A DNA stretch of 64,000 nt, taken from contig CASENB010000029.1 of NCBI GenBank assembly GCA_949289305.1, positions 120,059 to 184,058 of the forward strand. The letters run 5' to 3'. This DNA is from an uncultured Spirochaetales bacterium. Its GTDB lineage: Bacteria; Spirochaetota; Spirochaetia; Sphaerochaetales; Sphaerochaetaceae. Each line of letters starts with the position of its first letter. Positions within the stretch are counted from its first letter, which is position 1. The translations under genes and the position numbers were made by a program. The notes under the pieces are model-generated. The model had not been told where the DNA came from. It saw only the letters and a list, made by a program, of their open reading frames with translations, and did no database searches. Of this stretch, positions 60,218-64,000 are shown one piece after another.

Positions 60218-63142
60218 ATGAGGAAGTTGTTTTTTACATTACTGTGTGTATTGTTTATGGTCAGCGCATATGCATCTGATTCTTTTGAGCTTGTTGATAC
60301 ATATGAGTCTAAAATAACCGATTCTGTGTTCTATTCATATATACACAAAAACACAGGTCTTAAGGTGGTCTATGAGAACAATTCCTCTGGCGATAACTAT
60401 GCCGAACTAATATTCCGTACACCGATGCAGGATGAAGGCGATCTGAATCATGTCTTTGAGCATTCTCTGCTTTCCGGTTCTGACAAGTATCCGAGTTCCT
60501 ATCTGTATTTTGATTTCTCCAATAGATCATATCTATCATCGGTTAACGCTGATACGCAGATGGCTTCGACTGCTTATCATGCAGCGTCTCCGAGCAGCGA
60601 ACAGCTTGAGATCTTCATTGATGCGCTATTCTCTCTTGTTGAGAATCCGGATCTCATTCATGAAGGGAATATCTACGGGCGTGAGGCAATACGCTACGAT
60701 CTGCTGTCTATCGATGATTCAGTTGTGCCTGGTGGAACAGTATTCAATGAAGACGTTGGATATATTACGGATGAACAGCGTGGCGCAATAGAAGGCATGT
60801 TCAAGGCATTGTATCCAGGGATGTATGCGTCGAATATGATTGGAAGACTTCCCATGCATCTTGAGGACAATACATATGACAGGATAAAAGAGATCTTTGC
60901 AGACTACTATAACTGGGATAATGCGCTTCTCTTTGTCTATGGTGATATCAATATAGAGAATGTCCTCGATGCTATAGATACAGGATATCTTTCATCCACC
61001 AGTAAGCCTTCTACCGATCTCTCAGAGTTCTATGCAGAGGAACCCGAACCTGGATACCGGGAGCTTGATTACCCTATACCGGCTTCATCCGAGAAGATTG
61101 TTACGGACACCTCTTCATATATCATATATGCATTCGATCTTGGTGATCTCGGATTCGATGAGCTTATGGAGCTTGTCCCTATAATCCAGATAATCGAAAA
61201 GGATGGTGGAATACTTAAGGAGGAGCTCGAAAAGAGATCCATTGATGGTATTGATGTCGTGGCCATGGATCTTTCCTCTCTCCGCCCAGTTCTTGAGTTT
61301 TTGCTTCTATATACTTCTCCAGATGAGAGAGATGGGTTCTGTGATGCTGTTGAGGCTGCTCTTGAACGCATAGCCTCAGGAGAGATTGACGGAGAAGAAA
61401 TTGCAGGAATGGTTGATACCATCAGAAATGGTATTCTCCGCAGTACAGAGGAGGGGTCTCTTTCTTTAGCTAATTCGGGGTTGTATAGGGAACTCTTTGC
61501 TCTCACGGGAGAAATGAACGCCGCAGAAATCTATGAGAAGAGCCTGATTGATCTGGAGAAGGAAGGCGAAGATATTGCATCCTCGATTGCTTCGAAGATC
61601 CTTGATGCTGATAGGCCTCGTGCTGCTGTTACCGCAACGCCTGAGCCCGGTCTTTATGAGGATATCATTGCGGATATCAATGAGTATCTCCAGAAGATGG
61701 ACGAGAGCATGTCTTATGAAGAACGATCAGCGCTTGTAGAGGAGACGAAGGCTTACTATGATTGGTCCGAAATTTCATACCATAACGAAGATATCTCAAT
61801 AGACAGTGGTTCTGTTGATGATATACAGCTGAGATCATGGATGGCTGAACGTGAAGCTGACGGTGCTGTTATCAGGACAACCGTCCTTCCTGAGACAAAT
61901 GACCTTGTAAGTTTTTCGATTTGGTTCCCTGCGGGTGATATTACAGGCAATGATATGGATATCTATGCTCTATACAAGATGCTTGTTTCCAATCTGGATA
62001 CATCATCCACTTCATATGCGGATTTGAAGCAGAAGATAGACAGCATTTTTATCTCTGTGTCTATCAATTCGGATGTATATGATTCAATTCCATACATGGT
62101 GCTTTCTGGTATTTCCACAGAGGAGAATCTGGAAGAAGCTATTGCGGTGTTGGCAGAATTCGTATCAGATTCTATATATACGGCAGAAGGCATAGAGAGG
62201 GTCGTATCACAGAATATTGAGAACTATAATCTTAGCAGGTTATCTGAGAATCATAGATACATGCTGGGTCTTGCGGATGGAATCTGGACCGAAAGCTCTC
62301 TTTACGACATTGATCTCTACTGCACAGGATTTTATGAGTATCTTCAGAACATTCTTGATTCAATCGATGATCCTGATTCTGCTTCAGCCCTGATATCCGA
62401 TCTGAAGCGCATCCAGGATGTGCTTCTGGATAAAGGAGAAGTCATGGTTGATGTAATCGGAACGGAGCAGGGGACAGCAGCTGCTGCTGATGCCCTCTCC
62501 AGCCTGATAGGTTCCCTTCCAGAAGGAAGCAATGAAAATCATTATGAATTCATAAATCTTCCTGAAAGCATCGCTGTCATCAGCAATGCATCGACAGCCC
62601 TCGTCTATAAAGGAATATCCTTGTCGGAAAATGATGGGATCAAGGGATCATATCTTCCTTGGTTTGCGGCATATTCTGATTATGTGCTGCTTCCGCTCCG
62701 TACTCAGGGTGGAGCCTATTCCTCTGGGATACGCATCAATACAGGCAATGACAGCATGGCTATGTATACAGCGATGGATTCGGCTCCTGCTGCAAGTTAT
62801 TCTGCGATGGCTTCAGGATGGGATGATTTGCGAGATGCTTCATTGAGTGAAAGTGACCTGAATTCATATTCCCTTTCAACACTCGCATCGATGAATATAG
62901 CATCTGCGGGAGCTATCGGTAGGGAAGAAAGAGTCCTTAATCTTACAGATATCTATGGAAAGGAGAGAGGAGAGGATCTTCTCAATGGTCCAAAGAGTTC
63001 TTCTCTTGAAGAGAAGGATGAAGCTATAAAAGCGCTTGATGAAGCCTTCAGCAACGATAGCTTCATGTTCTATGAGGGACCTGAACGACTGCTAGCTCCT
63101 ATAAGAGATGAATTCAAGCTTGTTTTGGATTTCCGTCAGTGA
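60218..63142 (+). CDS. M16C zinc metalloprotease (presequence-protease/PreP-like), secreted
   Basis: A 974-residue protein: signal peptide 1-20 (ending SAYAS), inverted zinc motif HVFEH at residues 78-82 (LNHVFEHSLLSGSDKYPSS) and the FNEDVGY region carrying the next zinc ligand. The four-domain M16 layout and the length fit PreP/Cym1-type peptidases, which degrade peptides in a closed chamber. Exported, so periplasmic or surface. Asp/Ser/Glu-rich composition and different codon texture from its neighbours suggest another history. Single-gene unit. Confidence 0.85.
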   Translation: MRKLFFTLLCVLFMVSAYASDSFELVDTYESKITDSVFYSYIHKNTGLKVVYENNSSGDNYAELIFRTPMQDEGDLNHVFEHSLLSGSDKYPSSYLYFDFSNRSYLSSVNADTQMASTAYHAASPSSEQLEIFIDALFSLVENPDLIHEGNIYGREAIRYDLLSIDDSVVPGGTVFNEDVGYITDEQRGAIEGMFKALYPGMYASNMIGRLPMHLEDNTYDRIKEIFADYYNWDNALLFVYGDINIENVLDAIDTGYLSSTSKPSTDLSEFYAEEPEPGYRELDYPIPASSEKIVTDTSSYIIYAFDLGDLGFDELMELVPIIQIIEKDGGILKEELEKRSIDGIDVVAMDLSSLRPVLEFLLLYTSPDERDGFCDAVEAALERIASGEIDGEEIAGMVDTIRNGILRSTEEGSLSLANSGLYRELFALTGEMNAAEIYEKSLIDLEKEGEDIASSIASKILDADRPRAAVTATPEPGLYEDIIADINEYLQKMDESMSYEERSALVEETKAYYDWSEISYHNEDISIDSGSVDDIQLRSWMAEREADGAVIRTTVLPETNDLVSFSIWFPAGDITGNDMDIYALYKMLVSNLDTSSTSYADLKQKIDSIFISVSINSDVYDSIPYMVLSGISTEENLEEAIAVLAEFVSDSIYTAEGIERVVSQNIENYNLSRLSENHRYMLGLADGIWTESSLYDIDLYCTGFYEYLQNILDSIDDPDSASALISDLKRIQDVLLDKGEVMVDVIGTEQGTAAAADALSSLIGSLPEGSNENHYEFINLPESIAVISNASTALVYKGISLSENDGIKGSYLPWFAAYSDYVLLPLRTQGGAYSSGIRINTGNDSMAMYTAMDSAPAASYSAMASGWDDLRDASLSESDLNSYSLSTLASMNIASAGAIGREERVLNLTDIYGKERGEDLLNGPKSSSLEEKDEAIKALDEAFSNDSFMFYEGPERLLAPIRDEFKLVLDFRQ

Positions 63143-63347
63143 TTTTCATTTCGTCTGGAGGAGTACGGCTTCTCCAGTCTTGAGACTGTAAATAAGTTTG
63201 CGGATATTTAAGAAAACTCCTATAAAAGATCTTTATATTAAGTGCTTTGAATGTAAAAATTAAGGGATTTTCCATAAGAAAATATAAATAATTTTTTCCC
63301 TTTTCTTCTCTATTTCTGTGAATTAATATTTAAATTAGGAGGATATT

Positions 63348-63851
63348 ATGACGAATGATGAAATTTATGATTTCATTGGAGAACTGGCTATAGCTCTTTA
63401 TTCAAAGAAGATCCAGATTTCTCTCGGTTCTTTAAGGGCTGTCATGCTCGATAAAGGAAAAGATTACGTTAATAACCGTGGTATGGCATCTGCCGTATCC
63501 GCCGCTTATCGTAGATGGAAGGTAAAAGATCCTGTCATCTACTATGCGATTGCCTATACTTACACTGATAAGGAAGGAAATCTTGCATGGGATGAACCTA
63601 ATAAGAATTCTACCATTGTTGAAAAGCAGGCAGATCCAGTAGAGGAAGTAAAAGAAGAAAAGATAGAAGAGGAGGCTGTTTCTGATAGCCCAGAAATCGA
63701 TGATGTTGAATCGCCTGCAGAAGAAGAGACTTTGCAAGATAATGCCGAGGCTGAAGTCGTAGAAGAAAAAGCAGAGGAAGAGAAGAAAGCTAAGAAAGCT
63801 CCACCGAAAAAAAGTGGAGGAAGCACAAAGAAAACTGCAAAGAAAAAGTAA
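63348..63851 (+). CDS. Small protein with a charged Lys/Glu-rich C-terminus
   Basis: A 167-residue protein. Residues 1-85 are a compact helical domain (YDFIGELAIALYSKKIQISL, AYRRWKVKDPVIYYAIAYTY); residues of about 90-150 are acidic (Glu-rich), and the tail is Lys-rich (KKAKKAPPKKSGGSTKKT), histone-H1-like. Nucleic-acid binding is plausible. The family was not recognised. Ribosome site TAGGAGGAT before the ATG; a terminator hairpin follows. Confidence 0.65.
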   Translation: MTNDEIYDFIGELAIALYSKKIQISLGSLRAVMLDKGKDYVNNRGMASAVSAAYRRWKVKDPVIYYAIAYTYTDKEGNLAWDEPNKNSTIVEKQADPVEEVKEEKIEEEAVSDSPEIDDVESPAEEETLQDNAEAEVVEEKAEEEKKAKKAPPKKSGGSTKKTAKKK

Positions 63852-63861
63852 TTTATAAAAA

Positions 63862-63906
63862 GGGGCTGTTAAGAAAGTCTAGGCTTTTGAAGCAGCCCTG
63901 CTTTTT
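63862..63906 (+). terminator. Terminator after the small charged protein gene
   Basis: GGGCTG pairs with CAGCCC, with inner AAGAAAG/CTTTT pairing, then TGCTTTTT. The loop text TAGGCTTT is shared with the 28528 terminator. Confidence 0.65.
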
Positions 63907-64000
63907 GTCTTTTTGTAGGAGTGAGAATCCTTAGCAGTTTCGTTTGCCGACTTATTCCTTTTCTTATTAGCTCTATTGGCAAGTCTTTTAGATGAAGGCT
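63879..64000 (-). CDS. Possible C-terminal end of a Lys/Arg-rich minus-strand protein (partial)
   Basis: The minus strand is open from the window edge to TAG at 63879-63881: KRLANRANKKRNKSANETAK then SHSYKKTKSRAASKA. A basic tail like that of the preceding gene. It would read through the terminator hairpin. Low confidence because only 40 codons are visible. Confidence 0.25.
   Translation of the reverse strand, partial: PSSKRLANRANKKRNKSANETAKDSHSYKKTKSRAASKA

Noticed and set aside
1..64000. CRISPR array or prophage
   Set aside because: No evenly spaced direct repeats and no phage structural or integrase gene were seen.

Overview
The window looks like a chromosomal segment of a low-to-moderate GC, probably host-associated Spirochaetota bacterium (Sphaerochaeta/Treponema-like). 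This is an inference from gene content and style: an Amt fused to P-II, a YeeE/TusA sulfur operon, a DUF5107-TPR protein, many small lipoproteins and beta-barrels, GT4 lipid-type glycosyltransferases, and AGA/AGG-rich codon use. There is no rRNA; the only RNA genes seen are one tRNA-Arg(CCU) and one candidate abiF-type structured RNA.

Layout. 1-5.7 kb: a CadD-like exporter, then a co-directional SWIM-finger / DUF6429 / TOTE (primase-helicase) cluster. The TOTE gene carries a -1 frameshift and an in-frame TAG. 6-13.2 kb: a secreted alpha/beta hydrolase, a histidine phosphatase, an orphan trpBA pair, and an Amt-P-II fusion behind a leader with two tandem terminators that each have a competing hairpin. 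13.4-18.4 kb: a URO-D-family protein, a truncated solute-binding protein, a cysteine desulfidase, and GntR, EamA and AraC genes. 18.6-23.9 kb: glycosyltransferases, a VTT protein, a zinc-ribbon membrane protein and small metabolic enzymes. 24-28.5 kb: a beta-barrel protein, two divergent Crp/Fnr regulators and a TusA / YeeE / thioredoxin-reductase-like sulfur operon.

28.6-32.1 kb: a Wadjet relic. A 5'-truncated antisense TnpB is fused to the last third of jetC, followed by intact jetD; jetA and jetB are absent. 32.2-50.2 kb: lipoproteins, then a carbohydrate region. It holds an aldose epimerase, DUF5107-TPR, and an IclR-controlled operon (SMP-30 lactonase, SDR dehydrogenase, IlvD/EDD-type dehydratase, RraA-like aldolase) running into an AraF-like sugar ABC transporter, then AraC and a beta-glucuronidase. 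Together these could form a complete non-phosphorylating (Dahms-like) sugar oxidation pathway ending in an RraA-family aldolase.

50.4-58.2 kb: accessory DNA. An AAA ATPase with a frameshifted effector, a polar amino-acid ABC system whose solute-binding lobes are in reversed order and fused to the permease, an Abi_2/AbiF gene preceded by a structured RNA and flanked by imperfect repeats, and a patch of gene fragments. 58.4-64 kb: tRNA-Arg, a stand-alone GMP synthase ATP-pyrophosphatase subunit, an M16C metalloprotease and lysine-rich small proteins.

The main theme is erosion of defence genes. TOTE, Wadjet and the AAA/effector pair are each broken, the TOTE and effector genes at short A-runs, while the AbiF locus looks intact. 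Assignments rest on motif recognition by eye; no database search was run.
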